Positions 1-9,452 of a stretch of 64,000 nucleotides of DNA are shown piece after piece (within the stretch, counting starts at the first letter, position 1; every line of letters starts with the position of its first letter). A program made the translations under genes and the position numbers. The DNA is from Actinomyces sp. AC-20-1 (GTDB lineage Bacteria; Actinomycetota; Actinomycetes; Actinomycetales; Actinomycetaceae). The notes beneath the pieces were generated by a model that ran no database searches, had not been told where the DNA came from, and saw nothing but the letters and a program-made list of their open reading frames with translations. The DNA lies in the NCBI RefSeq assembly GCF_023369555.1, contig NZ_JACJVC010000017.1:1-64000 (forward strand), written 5' to 3'.

Positions 1-140
1 CTGCTGCACCCCGCGCCGGGGGCGCCGAGGAGCACGATCCCGCCCTCCGCTGCGGCCGGTGCCGCGGGGACCGGGGCGCCGGCCGCAGCGCTGTCAGGAC
101 CGGCCGGGCCGCCGGGCTCCGCTGGGCTGAGCGTGCTCAC
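1..140 (-). CDS. P-loop-like protein, N-terminal fragment
   Basis: Only the first 46 codons are inside the window; the gene runs off the left edge. It starts with GTG at 140-138, and this codon overlaps the TGA of the upstream aroK-aroB gene by four bases (GTGA), so the two are probably translationally coupled. The first 30 or so residues are a Pro/Ala/Gly-rich leader, followed by IVLLGAPGAGCS, which has the spacing of a Walker A loop preceded by a beta strand but with Cys where the lysine should be. Gene position after aroB suggests another shikimate-pathway protein. The type II dehydroquinase often found here starts differently (LNGPNLNLLG), so a degenerate shikimate-kinase-like paralogue is possible. 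Function is not established from this fragment. Confidence 0.6.
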   Translation of the reverse strand, partial: MSTLSPAEPGGPAGPDSAAAGAPVPAAPAAAEGGIVLLGAPGAGCS

Positions 141-1882
141 GGCTCCTGCCGCCCCTCGCCGGTGACGGCCGCGTGCGCGGCCCGCAGGAGCGCCTCGTCC
201 GGCTCGACGCCCCGCACGGGCCGGGCGAGGCCGTCGAGCAGGACCATGCGGATGCGCCCGGAGCGGACCTTCTTGTCCGAGAGCATGACCTGCGCCAGCT
301 CCTCGTAGCGGCCGGCGCCCTCGGGGAAGGAGACCGGCAGGCCCGCCGCGGCCAGGGCCCGGCGGTGGGTCTCGAGCAGGTCGGCGCCGATGCGTCCGCC
401 GCGGTGCGCGACCTCGGCGGCGAAGACGCAGCCGACGGCCACCGCCTCACCGTGGCGCCAGGCGTAGCCGGTGACGGTCTCGACGGCGTGGGCGTAGGTG
501 TGCCCGTAGTTGAGGACCTCCCGCAGCCCCGCCTCGGTGAGGTCCTCGCCGACGACCCTCGCCTTGACGGACACAGAGCGCGCGACGAGCTCGGCCAGCA
601 CGGCGGAGCCCGGGCTCAGGAGGTCGGCGCCCGGCGAGCCGAGCACGAGATCGAGGATCGCGGGGTCGGCGATGAGACCGCACTTGACGACCTCGCCGAG
701 CCCCGCGCGCAGGTCCTCGGTGCCCAGGGTGGCCAGGGCCTCCAGGTCGCACACGACGGCGGCGGGCGGGTGGAAGGCGCCCACGAGGTTCTTCCCAGCG
801 GCCGTGTCGATGCCCGTCTTGCCGCCGACGGCGGCGTCCACCATGGCCAGCAGCGTCGTGGGGACCTGGACGACGCTCACGCCCCGCAGCCAGGTGGCGG
901 CCGCGAAGCCGGCGAGGTCCGTGGTGGCGCCGCCTCCCAGGGCGACGACGCAGCCGTCGCGCCCCATGCGGAAGGCCCCCAGGGCCTGCCACACCCGGTC
1001 GAGGACGGCGGTGCGCTTGGCGGCCTCCCCCCCGGGCACCGTGACGCGGGTGACCCGTGTCCCGTCGGCCGCCAGGGCCGCCTCGAGGGCGCGGGCCCGC
1101 TCGTCCAGCACGTCGGCGTGGACGATCGCGACCCCTCCGGCGCCGTGCCCGGGTGAGGCGTCCACGGCCCGGGTGACGCAGCGGGCCAGGTCCCGGCCGA
1201 TGACGACGTCGTAGGGGCGCGCGCCGCCCACGCTCACGGTGACGAGGCCGTCGGGACCGGCCGCGGGGGCGGTCGGGGCGTCTGCGGGGGCGGTCGGGTG
1301 CCCCAGCCGGCGCAGGACCTCCTCGGCCACAGCCTCGGGCGTGAGGTCGTCGGCGACGACGGTGAGGGTGGCGACCTGCTCGTACAGGGCCGAGCGCTCG
1401 GCGGCCAGCCGCTCCATCCGGCTGAGCACGGCCCCGGCGCGGTCACCGCCGTCCTGCGGCCCGGGTGCCTGCGGACCCGCCATGAGGGGACGGCCGCTGC
1501 CGTCACCGACCCGGGCGGCCGCGGTGGCGGGCGTGACGGACAGGTGCACGACCGTGCGGCCGGAGAGCATGTCCCGGTTGGCCCGGCGCAGCACGGCCCC
1601 TCCGCCCAGGGCGATGACGCTGGCCGTCGTGGCCGCCCCGCCCAGCAGTGAGCGCAGGGCCGCCGTCTCCCGGTCGCGGAAGCCCTCCTCCCCCTCGGCC
1701 TCGAAGATCTCGGGCACGCTCATGCGCGAGCGGCGGCGGACCTCGGCGTCGAGGTCCACCGAGGCGGCCCGCAGGGCGCGGGCGAGCAGGCGGGAGACGG
1801 TGGTCTTGCCCGCGCCGGGCAGGCCGATGAGGACGAGCGGCAGGTGCTCTCGCAGCGCGGTCGCGGGTGCGGTGGTGCTCAT
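137..1882 (-). CDS. aroKB: Shikimate kinase / 3-dehydroquinate synthase fusion (AroK-AroB)
   Basis: A 581-residue bifunctional protein. Residues 1 to about 185 are shikimate kinase: Walker A GLPGAGKTT, the DLD acid patch, the FRDRE shikimate-binding segment, ALGGGAV and a lid with RPLM. After a Pro/Ala linker, residues from about 205 on are 3-dehydroquinate synthase: GGGATTDLAGF, the VDAAVGGKTG NAD-site loop, GKNLVGAFHPP, EVVKCG and the metal ligands in NYGHTYAHAVE and HGEAVAVG. The protein therefore carries out pathway step 2 (DAHP to dehydroquinate) and step 5 (shikimate phosphorylation). The ATG at 1882 is chosen because kinase homology starts at once and the gene then sits 13 bases after the aroC stop. 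Longer in-frame starts overlap aroC and read as non-protein-like sequence. Fusion of these two neighbours is known in some actinobacteria. Confidence 0.93.
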   Translation of the reverse strand: MSTTAPATALREHLPLVLIGLPGAGKTTVSRLLARALRAASVDLDAEVRRRSRMSVPEIFEAEGEEGFRDRETAALRSLLGGAATTASVIALGGGAVLRRANRDMLSGRTVVHLSVTPATAAARVGDGSGRPLMAGPQAPGPQDGGDRAGAVLSRMERLAAERSALYEQVATLTVVADDLTPEAVAEEVLRRLGHPTAPADAPTAPAAGPDGLVTVSVGGARPYDVVIGRDLARCVTRAVDASPGHGAGGVAIVHADVLDERARALEAALAADGTRVTRVTVPGGEAAKRTAVLDRVWQALGAFRMGRDGCVVALGGGATTDLAGFAAATWLRGVSVVQVPTTLLAMVDAAVGGKTGIDTAAGKNLVGAFHPPAAVVCDLEALATLGTEDLRAGLGEVVKCGLIADPAILDLVLGSPGADLLSPGSAVLAELVARSVSVKARVVGEDLTEAGLREVLNYGHTYAHAVETVTGYAWRHGEAVAVGCVFAAEVAHRGGRIGADLLETHRRALAAAGLPVSFPEGAGRYEELAQVMLSDKKVRSGRIRMVLLDGLARPVRGVEPDEALLRAAHAAVTGEGRQEP

Positions 1883-1895
1883 GCTCGTGCCCCTC

Positions 1896-3116
1896 TCACC
1901 AGCGGGTCCGCTCGGCCACGCGGGCGAGGTAGGCGTCGAGGTTGCGGCGGCACTCGGCGACGCTGTCGCCCCCGGTCTTCTCCAGCAGGGCGTCGGCGAG
2001 CACGAGTGCCACCATCGCCTGGGCGATGACGGCCGCGGGCACGACGGCCGTCGTGTCGGAGCGCTGGTGCAGGCCGGTGGCCTCCTGGCCCGTGGCGAGG
2101 TCCACGGTGCGCAGGGCGCGCGGGACAGTCGAGATGGGCTTGAGGGCAGCGCGCACGACGACGGCCGAGCCGTTGGAGATGCCGCCCTCGATGCCGCCGG
2201 CGCGGTTGGTGGCGCGCTCGACCCGCCCGCTGCTGACGGACAGGATCTCGTCGTGCGCCTGGGAGCCCCGGCGGGCCGCCTCGGCGAAGCCGTCCCCGAT
2301 CTCGACTCCCTTGACGGACTGGATGCCCATGACGGCGGCGGCCAGACGGGCGTCGAGGCGGCGCGAGGAGTCCACGTGGGTCCCCAGGCCGATGGGCACC
2401 CCGGTGGCGATGACCTCGACGACGCCGCCGAGGGTGTCACCGGCCTTGCGGGCGGCGTCGATCTCGGCGACCATGGCGGCGCTCACGGCGGGGTCGGCGC
2501 AGCGCACGGGGTCGGCGCTCAGGCGCTGCTCGTCCTGGGGGCCCGGCCGGGGGGCGTCGTCGGGCAGGGCGACGGAGCCGACGCGCAGGACGTGGCTGAC
2601 CAGGCGGGTGCCGGCGACCTGCTCGAGCAGGGCCTCGGCCACCGCGCCGAGGGCGACCCTGGCGGCGGTCTCGCGGGCGGAGGCGCGCTCGAGGACGGGA
2701 CGCGCGTCGGCCAGGTCGTACTTGAGCAGGCCCGGCAGGTCCGCGTGGCCCGGCCGGGGGCGGGTGAGCGGCCGGTTGCGGGCGACCTCCCGCTCGTCAC
2801 CGGTGCCGGCGTCGATGAGCAGGGCGGCCGGGTCGACGGGGTCCGCGCTCATGACGGTGGACCACTTGGGCCACTCGGAGTTGCCGATCCTCATGGCGAT
2901 GGGGCTACCGATGGTGCGCCCGTGGCGCACACCGCCCAGGAGGGTGAGCTCGTCGCGCTCGAAGACCTGGCGCGCTCCGCGCCCGTGGCCCAGGCGACGT
3001 CGGGCGAGGGCGGCGCTGACGTCCTCGCTGGTGATCTCCACGCCCGCGGGCACCCCCTCGATGAGGGCGGTCAGGGCCTCGCCGTGCGACTCGCCGGCGG
3101 TCATCCATCGAAGCAT
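1896..3116 (-). CDS. aroC: Chorismate synthase
   Basis: A 406-residue protein that converts 5-enolpyruvylshikimate-3-phosphate to chorismate using reduced FMN. Family signatures are present: MTAGESHG at the N-terminus, the RPRPGHADL and RASARETA segments that bind FMN and substrate, [19 protein letters not shown] and GGISNG. The start ATG at 3116 gives the classic [12 protein letters not shown] opening; upstream in-frame codons add 40 residues with no homology. A -10-like hexamer lies six bases before this ATG, so the mRNA may be leaderless. It is the first gene of a short unit with the aroK-aroB fusion and the partial gene after it. Confidence 0.96.
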   Translation of the reverse strand: MLRWMTAGESHGEALTALIEGVPAGVEITSEDVSAALARRRLGHGRGARQVFERDELTLLGGVRHGRTIGSPIAMRIGNSEWPKWSTVMSADPVDPAALLIDAGTGDEREVARNRPLTRPRPGHADLPGLLKYDLADARPVLERASARETAARVALGAVAEALLEQVAGTRLVSHVLRVGSVALPDDAPRPGPQDEQRLSADPVRCADPAVSAAMVAEIDAARKAGDTLGGVVEVIATGVPIGLGTHVDSSRRLDARLAAAVMGIQSVKGVEIGDGFAEAARRGSQAHDEILSVSSGRVERATNRAGGIEGGISNGSAVVVRAALKPISTVPRALRTVDLATGQEATGLHQRSDTTAVVPAAVIAQAMVALVLADALLEKTGGDSVAECRRNLDAYLARVAERTRW

Positions 3117-3122
3117 GGCGCC

Positions 3123-3128
3123 GATCAT
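3123..3128 (-). promoter_or_regulatory. Candidate -10 element of aroC
   Basis: GATGAT on the minus strand ends six bases before the aroC ATG. The spacing matches eight other genes in this window and predicts a leaderless transcript. No -35 is obvious, so this rests on spacing and similarity to TANNNT. Confidence 0.4.
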
Positions 3129-3186
3129 CCCACACGGCCGTGGGCCTGGCCCGTGGCGCTCCGGCCCGTGAGAGGGTGCCTGGGGC

Positions 3187-4098
3187 TCAGCGGCGGGCCA
3201 GGGCCCGGAGCAGGGCGGTGCGCATGGCGTCGACATCGGGCGTCATGCCTGTCATGAGGCGCACCTGCGGCACGGCCTGGTGCAGGAGCATGAGCCAGCC
3301 GGGGACGATGAGGCCACCGGCCTCCTGCCAGGCGGCGGCCAGGGCCGTCGGCCAGGGCTCGTAGGTGACGTCGAGCAGGGGCGCGCCGGGACGCACCCGG
3401 CGGACCAGGGGTGCGAGGAGGTCGGGGCCGTGCGCGGGCAGTGTCGAGACCGCGAGGTCGGCCCCGCTCATGGCTCCGGCCACGGCGGCGTCGGAGGCGG
3501 GGTCCCCGGGGCGCCAGGTGACGGCCTCGACCTCCAGCCCCATGCGGTGGGCGGCGGCCAGTGCCCGTCCCGGCCCGGCGTGGCTGCGCGCGGCGACGAC
3601 GATGCGTCCGGCGCCGAGCTCGGTGAGCGCGGCCAGCGCCGAGCAGGCGGTCGCGCCCGAGCCCAGGACGAGCGCCGTGGCGTCGGCGAGGTCGGCGGGG
3701 TCCGGGAGCCGGTACCTGCCGGCCTCGCGCAGGGCGCCGACGATCCCGGCGACGTCGGTGTTGAAGCCGGTGAGCAGGGCGGGGCCGCGGCCGGAGCGCT
3801 GGGCGACGACGGTGTTGGCGGCGCCGACGGTCTGCGCGAGCGGATCGAGTGCGTCGAGGCGGGTGAGCAGCGCCTGCTTGTGCGGCATGGTGACGCTCAG
3901 TCCCGCCCAGACGGGACCGGGCCCGGCGGGTGCGGCGAGCTCGGCCAGCAGGGGGCCCAGCTGCTCGGGGCGCGTCTCACGGCGCTCGTACTGCCAGCCG
4001 TCCAGGCCGAGCGCGCTGTAGGCAGCACGGTGCAGGACCGGGGAGAGCGAGTGGGCGACGGGAAGGCCGATGACGGCGGCCCTCTGGCGGGCGCTCAT
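3187..4098 (-). CDS. aroE: Shikimate dehydrogenase
   Basis: A 303-residue NADP-dependent enzyme reducing 3-dehydroshikimate to shikimate. Visible motifs are [13 protein letters not shown] (substrate site), VTMPHKQA with the catalytic lysine, [14 protein letters not shown] and the dinucleotide loop [10 protein letters not shown]. The ATG at 4098 overlaps the mltG stop as ATGA, which fixes the start and implies coupled translation at the end of the alaS-ruvX-mltG-aroE run. A 70-base gap separates it from aroC, which has its own promoter candidate. Confidence 0.95.
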   Translation of the reverse strand: MSARQRAAVIGLPVAHSLSPVLHRAAYSALGLDGWQYERRETRPEQLGPLLAELAAPAGPGPVWAGLSVTMPHKQALLTRLDALDPLAQTVGAANTVVAQRSGRGPALLTGFNTDVAGIVGALREAGRYRLPDPADLADATALVLGSGATACSALAALTELGAGRIVVAARSHAGPGRALAAAHRMGLEVEAVTWRPGDPASDAAVAGAMSGADLAVSTLPAHGPDLLAPLVRRVRPGAPLLDVTYEPWPTALAAAWQEAGGLIVPGWLMLLHQAVPQVRLMTGMTPDVDAMRTALLRALARR

Positions 4099-5249
4099 GA
4101 CCCGGACCCCGTGGAGCACATGGCCTCGTGCTCCTCGCAGTAGGCCATGAGCCGCTCGGTGTTGGCCTGCTGCTCCTCGGGGGTGGAGGCGAAGAGCGTC
4201 TCGCCCGTCTCGGGGTTGACGGTGACGAAGTAGAGCCACTGTCCCTGGGGCGGGTCGACGACGGCGGCGAGAGCCGCCTCGCCGGGGCTGGAGATGGGGG
4301 TCGGGGGCAGGCCCGCGTGCTCGTAGGTGTTGTACGGGTTGCTCTTGTCCAGCATCTCGTCGCTCGTGAGGATGCCTCCGGTGCGGCCCAGGCCGTACAG
4401 GGCGGTGGAGTCCATCTGGAGCCGGCCCGCGGTCTCGCCGTCGGTGTCCGCCAGGCGGTTCTCGATGACGCGGGCGACCTGCCCGTAGTAGGTGCTGGAG
4501 GCGACCTCGTGCTCGACGACCGAGGCCTTGGTGAGGACCTGCTGGTAGTCGGCCGGCTCCACGCCCAGGCGGGTCAGACGGCTCAGGGTGAGCGAGACCA
4601 TGGTGGCGACGACGTCGGTGGCGGTGGCGTCCTCGGCGATGTCGTAGGTGGAGGGGGCGAGCCAGCCCTCGACCTGGCCGCCGGCGGTCTCGGGCAGGCC
4701 GATGGCCTGGGCGTCGGCGAAGGCGGTCTCGACCTCGGCCTCGCTGAAGCCGCCCACGCTCATGAGGCGCTCCTTGACCTGGTCGCGTGTGCTGCCCTCG
4801 GGGATGGTGAGGGTGTGGTCGGCGCGGGAGGCCGGGTCGAGCAGGGCGGCGACGGCGTTGGCGGCGGACATGCCCAGGCGCAGCGTGTAGGTGCCGGCCT
4901 GGATGCTGGAGGCGTTGACGTTGGCCGCGTAGGCCTGTGTGAAGGCGTCCGCGGTGGCGACGACGCCGGCCTGCGTGAGGATCCGGGCGATCTCGTCGCC
5001 GGAGGCGTCCTCCGGGATGGTGACGACGACGCTGCCGTGGCCGGTGCCGCTGTAGTCGGAGACGGCCGTCTGCCCGGGGCGGGCGTCCTGCGCGCTGCGC
5101 AGGGCCTTGACGCTGAGCAGGCCGGCGGCGGCGAGCACGATGATGAGCAGGGCGGCGAGCACGGCCCGGCGCAGGCGGCGGCGTCGGGTGCCGGAGGGCG
5201 GCGGCGCCGACGGGCCGATGATCTCGGTGTAGAAGTCGTCGCGGCTCAT
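4095..5249 (-). CDS. mltG: Endolytic murein transglycosylase MltG (YceG family)
   Basis: A 384-residue single-pass membrane enzyme that cleaves nascent glycan strands and helps set glycan length. After a short basic cytoplasmic tail there is one transmembrane segment (LAALLIIVLAAAGLL, about residues 30-45), then a LysM-like part and the YceG domain. The catalytic glutamate is in ASVVEHEV, and the typical LQMDSTALYGL, YNTYEHAGLPPTPI and YFVTVNPETG blocks follow. The start overlaps the ruvX stop (ATGA) and the stop overlaps the aroE start in the same way. The order ruvX-mltG-aroE is standard in actinobacteria. Confidence 0.93.
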   Translation of the reverse strand: MSRDDFYTEIIGPSAPPPSGTRRRRLRRAVLAALLIIVLAAAGLLSVKALRSAQDARPGQTAVSDYSGTGHGSVVVTIPEDASGDEIARILTQAGVVATADAFTQAYAANVNASSIQAGTYTLRLGMSAANAVAALLDPASRADHTLTIPEGSTRDQVKERLMSVGGFSEAEVETAFADAQAIGLPETAGGQVEGWLAPSTYDIAEDATATDVVATMVSLTLSRLTRLGVEPADYQQVLTKASVVEHEVASSTYYGQVARVIENRLADTDGETAGRLQMDSTALYGLGRTGGILTSDEMLDKSNPYNTYEHAGLPPTPISSPGEAALAAVVDPPQGQWLYFVTVNPETGETLFASTPEEQQANTERLMAYCEEHEAMCSTGSGS

Positions 5250-5740
5250 GGGCGTCCTGCCCGGGTCGGCACGACGAGCTCGCCCGCGGGTGAGCCGGTG
5301 CGGCGCTCGGTCTCGAGCGCGTGCTCGAGGATGACGACGGCGGCGGCCTGGTCGACGACGGCGCGGAAGTCCTTCGCGTGGCGTCCTGAGGCGTGCAGCG
5401 CCTGCTGCGCGGTGACGGTGGTCATCCGCTCGTCCACGAGCCGCACGGGCACGGGGGTGATGAGCGAGGCGAGCCGGCGGGCCCAGCGGCGCGCGTCCCT
5501 GGTGGAGGAGGAGGAGCCTCCGGCCAGCTGCCGGGGCAGGCCGACGACGGCCTCGACGGCCGCGTGCTCCTCGACGAGGTCGGCGGCCTCGTCGAGGTCG
5601 GCGCCGTAGCGGTCCCGGCTCAGGGTGCTGACAGGGACGGCGAGGATCGCGTCGGCGTCGCAGCGGGCGACGCCGACGCGGGCCGTGCCGACGTCGAAGG
5701 CGAGCCTCGCGCCGGAGCGCATGGTGGGCTGTCGGCTCAC
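5246..5740 (-). CDS. ruvX: Putative pre-16S rRNA nuclease / Holliday junction resolvase-like RuvX (YqgF)
   Basis: A 164-residue RNase H-fold nuclease of the YqgF family, implicated in 16S rRNA 5-prime end maturation. Motifs: AFDVGTARVGVA with the first catalytic Asp, VVGLPRQL, the LVDERMTT block with the Asp-Glu pair, and a C-terminal acidic helix VVDQAAAVVIL. The GTG at 5740 is preferred because it overlaps the alaS TGA by four bases. An internal ATG six codons later (5722) is the alternative. Confidence 0.9.
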   Translation of the reverse strand: MSRQPTMRSGARLAFDVGTARVGVARCDADAILAVPVSTLSRDRYGADLDEAADLVEEHAAVEAVVGLPRQLAGGSSSSTRDARRWARRLASLITPVPVRLVDERMTTVTAQQALHASGRHAKDFRAVVDQAAAVVILEHALETERRTGSPAGELVVPTRAGRP

Positions 5741-8451
5741 GCGCCCAGCGCGCGGGTGACGGCGGCCATCGCCTCGGGCAGGCGGGTGGCGTCCTGGCCA
5801 CCGCCCTGGGCGAGGTCGGGCCGGCCTCCTCCGCCGCCGCCAAGGGCCGTGGCGGCGGCCTTGACGAGGTCCCCGGCCCTGGCGCCGGCGTCGCGGGCGG
5901 CCTGGTTGGTGGCGATAACGACGAGCGGGCGCTCGCCGACGACCCCCATGGCGGCGACGACGACGGGCTCGGCCTCGCCCAGGCGCTCGCGCACGTCGAG
6001 GACGAGGCTGCGCAGGGCGTCGCCGGAGCCGACGGTGCCGAGGTTCGCGGCGGCGAGGCGGTACTGCCCGACCTTCGCGACACCGCCGAGGACCTCGGCG
6101 GCCTTGGCGACCATGGCGGCCTGCTCGGCCTGGGCGAGCCTCTTCTCGGCGTCCTTCAGGCGGCTCATGAGGGACTCGATGCGCTCGGGCAGGTCCTCGG
6201 CGCGGCTGCCGACGAGGGTGGACAGGCGCGAGACGAGGGCGTGCTCCTTGGCCTGGTAGCCGTAGGCGCCGTCGCCGACGAGGGCGTCGATGCGCCGCAC
6301 GCCGGAGCCGATGGAGGACTCGCCCAGCAGGGCGACACGGCCAATGCGTCCGGTGGTGGCCACGTGGGTGCCACCGCACAGCTCGCGGTCGAAGCCGTCT
6401 CCGATGGTGACCACGCGCACCAGCTGGCCGTACTTCTCGCCGAAGAGGGCGATGGCGCCCTGGGCGCGGGCCTCGTCGAGGCTCATGACGTCGGTGCGGA
6501 CCTCGAGGTCCTGGGCGAGCGTGGTGTTGACCAGCTCCTCGATGTCGTTGAGCTGGGCGCTGGACAGGGCCGCCCCGTGGCGGAAGTCGAAGCGCAGGCG
6601 CGAGGGCGAGTTCTCGCTGCCGGCCTGGTCGGCGTGCTCGTTGACGACGCGGCGCAGTCCCGCGTAGACCATGTGGGTGGCGGTGTGGGCGCGGGCGATG
6701 GCGAGGCGGCGGGCGGTGTCGATCTCGGCGTAGGCCTTCTCCCCGACGGCGAGGGTGCCCTCGGTGAGGGTGCCGCGGTGCACCGTCAGGCCCTTGATGG
6801 GGGCCTGGACGTCGGTGACCTCGACGACGCCGCCGTCGGCCAGGCGGATGGCGCCGTGGTCGGCGAGCTGGCCACCCATCTCGGCGTAGAAGGGGGTGCG
6901 GTCGAGAATGACCTCGACCTCGGCGGGGGCGGTGGCGGCGGGCTGGGGCACGCCGTCGACAAGCAGGCCGGTGACGACGGCGTCGGCCGCGGACTCGGTG
7001 TAGCCCAGGAAGGTGGAGCCGCCCCCCATGGCCTTCTCGATGTCCTGGAAGGCGCGGATGTCGGCGTGCCCGGTCTTCTTGGCGCGGGCGTCGGCGCGGG
7101 CGCGCTCCTTCTGCTCGGTCATGAGGGCGCGGAAGGCGTCCTCGTCGACGGCGACGCCCTGCTCGGCGGCCATCTCGAGGGTGAGGTCGATGGGGAAGCC
7201 GGAGGTGTCGTGCAGCTCGAAGGCGACCGATCCGGGCACGACGGCCCTGCCCCCCGTGGTGGAGGCGGCGGCCTTGGCCCGGGCGACCGCGGTGTCGAGG
7301 ATGGTGGTGCCGGCGGCCAGGGTGCGGCGGAAGGCGTCCTCCTCGGCGTAGGCGACCTCGGAGATCTGCGACCAGCGCTCCTCGAGCTCGGGGTAGGACA
7401 GCCGCATGACGTCCTTGGAGGCGGTCAGGAGGGTCGGCATGGCGGCCTCCTCCACACCGAGCAGGCGCATGGAGCGCACAGCCCGGCGGATGAGGCGGCG
7501 CAGGACGTAGCCGCGCCCGTCGTTGCCGGGGCGCACGCCGTCGCCGATGAGCATGAGGGCGCTGCGCACGTGGTCGGCGACGACGCGCATGCGCACGTCG
7601 TTCTCGTAGTCGGCGCCGGCGCTGGGGCCCGCGGCCCCGCGGCCGTAGGTCTTGGCGCTCATGACCTCGGCGGCCGCGATGACGGGGTGGACCTCGTCGA
7701 TCTCGTACATGTTGGGCTTGTCCTGCAGGACGAAGGCCAGGCGCTCAAGACCGGCGCCGGTGTCGATGGCGGTCTGGTCGAGCTTGCCGACGAGCTCGAA
7801 GTCGTGGCCCTGGCCCTCGCCGCGGATGAACTCGTCGAAGACGAGGTTCCAGATCTCGAGGAAGCGGTCGCCCTGGGTGTCGGCCAGGGGCCCGCCGTCG
7901 GGCCCGTACTGGGGGCCGCGGTCGTAGTGGATCTCGCAGCAGGCGCCGGCGGGGCCGGGCTGGCCGGTGGACCAGGAGATCTCCTCGAAGGGGAGCTTCT
8001 GGACGTGGGCGGGGTCCACGCCGAGGGTGCGGGTGAGGTAGTCCCAGGAGACGTCGTCCTTCTCCCAGATGGTCATCCACAGGCGGTCGCCGTCGAGGCC
8101 GTAGCGGCCCTCGCCCACGGGGCCGGTCAGCAGGTCCCAGGCGTGCTGGATGGCCCCCTCCTTGAAGTAGTCCCCGAAGGAGAAGTTGCCGTTCATCTGG
8201 AAGAACGTGCCGTGGCGGGTGGTGCGGCCGACGTTGTCGATGTCGTTGGTGCGGATGCACTTCTGCACGCTGGCGGCTGTGGGCCAGGGGGCCGGCTCGG
8301 TGCCGAGGATGTAGGGGATGAAGGGGACCATCCCGGCGACGGTGAACAGGATGGAGGGCTCCGGGGAGACGAGGGAGACCGAGGGGCGGATCTCGTGACC
8401 GTTCGCCGCGAAGTAGTCGAGCCAGCGGGAGCGGATCTCTGAGGTGCGCAT
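5737..8451 (-). CDS. alaS: Alanyl-tRNA synthetase
   Basis: A 904-residue class II synthetase with full domain order: catalytic core (VQKCIRTNDIDNVG, FFQMNGNFSFGDYFKEG), tRNA-recognition region, editing domain with the zinc-site motifs HTATH and CGGTHV, and a C-terminal DHHA1/C-Ala region with Gly-rich GGGGGGRPDLAQGGG. It charges tRNA-Ala and clears Ser and Gly mischarging. Start at 8451 gives MRTSEIRSRWLDYF, the usual opening; earlier in-frame codons add 47 non-homologous residues. It leads the alaS-ruvX-mltG-aroE operon. Confidence 0.97.
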   Translation of the reverse strand: MRTSEIRSRWLDYFAANGHEIRPSVSLVSPEPSILFTVAGMVPFIPYILGTEPAPWPTAASVQKCIRTNDIDNVGRTTRHGTFFQMNGNFSFGDYFKEGAIQHAWDLLTGPVGEGRYGLDGDRLWMTIWEKDDVSWDYLTRTLGVDPAHVQKLPFEEISWSTGQPGPAGACCEIHYDRGPQYGPDGGPLADTQGDRFLEIWNLVFDEFIRGEGQGHDFELVGKLDQTAIDTGAGLERLAFVLQDKPNMYEIDEVHPVIAAAEVMSAKTYGRGAAGPSAGADYENDVRMRVVADHVRSALMLIGDGVRPGNDGRGYVLRRLIRRAVRSMRLLGVEEAAMPTLLTASKDVMRLSYPELEERWSQISEVAYAEEDAFRRTLAAGTTILDTAVARAKAAASTTGGRAVVPGSVAFELHDTSGFPIDLTLEMAAEQGVAVDEDAFRALMTEQKERARADARAKKTGHADIRAFQDIEKAMGGGSTFLGYTESAADAVVTGLLVDGVPQPAATAPAEVEVILDRTPFYAEMGGQLADHGAIRLADGGVVEVTDVQAPIKGLTVHRGTLTEGTLAVGEKAYAEIDTARRLAIARAHTATHMVYAGLRRVVNEHADQAGSENSPSRLRFDFRHGAALSSAQLNDIEELVNTTLAQDLEVRTDVMSLDEARAQGAIALFGEKYGQLVRVVTIGDGFDRELCGGTHVATTGRIGRVALLGESSIGSGVRRIDALVGDGAYGYQAKEHALVSRLSTLVGSRAEDLPERIESLMSRLKDAEKRLAQAEQAAMVAKAAEVLGGVAKVGQYRLAAANLGTVGSGDALRSLVLDVRERLGEAEPVVVAAMGVVGERPLVVIATNQAARDAGARAGDLVKAAATALGGGGGGRPDLAQGGGQDATRLPEAMAAVTRALGA

Positions 8452-8578
8452 GTGCTGTTCTTGCTCCTGAGTCGGGTGCGTGGGTGAGTGCGCGGGCAGG
8501 GCGGTGCCCGCACGGGCCGCGTCGCTGGCGCCCACGCGGCAGGACCGGGGCGAGACTACCCCGCTCGGCCTGGTAAGC

Positions 8579-8615
8579 GGGACGCCCCCCACCGGCGTGC
8601 GGTGCGGGGCGTCCC
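8579..8615 (-). terminator. Hairpin terminator after rpsD
   Basis: A 15-base-pair stem with one mismatch (arms 8579-8593 and 8601-8615, 7-base loop) lies 21 bases beyond the rpsD stop. No T run follows, as is common in GC-rich actinobacteria. Confidence 0.65.
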
Positions 8616-8636
8616 GGCGGCTGTCTCCTGGGAGGG

Positions 8637-9260
8637 TCAGCGCGAGTAGTACTCGACGACCATCTGGACGTCGCAGGTCACGGGGACCTCGTCGCGCTTG
8701 GGACGGCGCACCAGGGTGGCGGTGAGCTTCTCGATCTCGACGGTGAGGTAGTCCGGCACGGGCGGCAGGACGTCGCGGTGGGCGCCGGTGGCGGCGATCT
8801 GGAAGGGGACCATCACCTGGGAGCGCGGGCGGACCTGGATGGTCTGGCCGGGCCTCACACGGTAGGAGGGGCGGTCGACGACCTTGCCGTCCACGAGGAT
8901 GTGGCGGTGGACGACGTCCTGACGGGCCTGGGCGATGGTGCGGGCGAAGCCGGAGCGCAGGACGAGGGCGTCCAGGCGCATCTCGAGCAGCTCGACCAGG
9001 GACTCACCGGTCAGGCCCTTCTCGCGGCGGGCCTCCTCGAAGACGCGCTGGAGCTGGGCCTCGCGGATGCCGTACTGGGCGCGCAGGCGCTGCTTCTCCT
9101 TGAGGCGCACGGCGTAGTCGGACTCGGTGCGGCGGCGGGCGCGGCCGTGCTCGCCGGGGCCGTAGGGGCGCTTCTCGAAGTAGCGCACGGCCTTGGGGGT
9201 CAGCGGGATGCCGAGGGCGCGCGAGAGGCGCACCTGGCGGCGGGAGCGGGAGGAGCTCAT
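8637..9260 (-). CDS. rpsD: 30S ribosomal protein S4
   Basis: A 207-residue primary 16S rRNA-binding protein. The N-terminal part (KRPYGPGEHGRARRR) and the S4 RNA-binding domain (about residues 95-160, RLDALVLRSGFA, ARQDVVHRHILVDGK) are clear. It lacks the N-terminal zinc-binding cysteines, so it is the zinc-independent form. ATG at 9260 gives MSSSRSRRQVRLSRALG. It is encoded alone between alaS and the TauE/SafE gene instead of in a ribosomal cluster, an arrangement seen in related actinobacteria. Confidence 0.96.
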   Translation of the reverse strand: MSSSRSRRQVRLSRALGIPLTPKAVRYFEKRPYGPGEHGRARRRTESDYAVRLKEKQRLRAQYGIREAQLQRVFEEARREKGLTGESLVELLEMRLDALVLRSGFARTIAQARQDVVHRHILVDGKVVDRPSYRVRPGQTIQVRPRSQVMVPFQIAATGAHRDVLPPVPDYLTVEIEKLTATLVRRPKRDEVPVTCDVQMVVEYYSR

Positions 9261-9452
9261 GCTCGTCTCTTCTTCCTGTCGGAGTGATCGCACGCCCCGT
9301 GCGGGTGCCCGGGGCGCGGGGTCAGCCACGTGGACGGGCCAGGACCCCAGGGGTGCCGTGCACGGGTGGGTGCCCGCACGGCGGCAACTCGGGAACACTA
9401 GCGGCTGACCGCCCCGTCCGGCGAGCCGCGACCGGCCCGTGTGACCGGTTCC

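Noticed and set aside
1239-3257. Long plus-strand open frames opposite aroKB and aroC
   Set aside because: Open antisense frames are expected at this GC content. They have low-complexity composition and no recognisable domains, while the opposite strand encodes clear enzymes. The same applies to similar shadows across the window.
9300-9452. Terminator or small gene between rpsD and the TauE/SafE gene
   Set aside because: Only a 5-pair ACCGG/CCGGT dyad and a TAGTGT hexamer were seen; neither is convincing alone.
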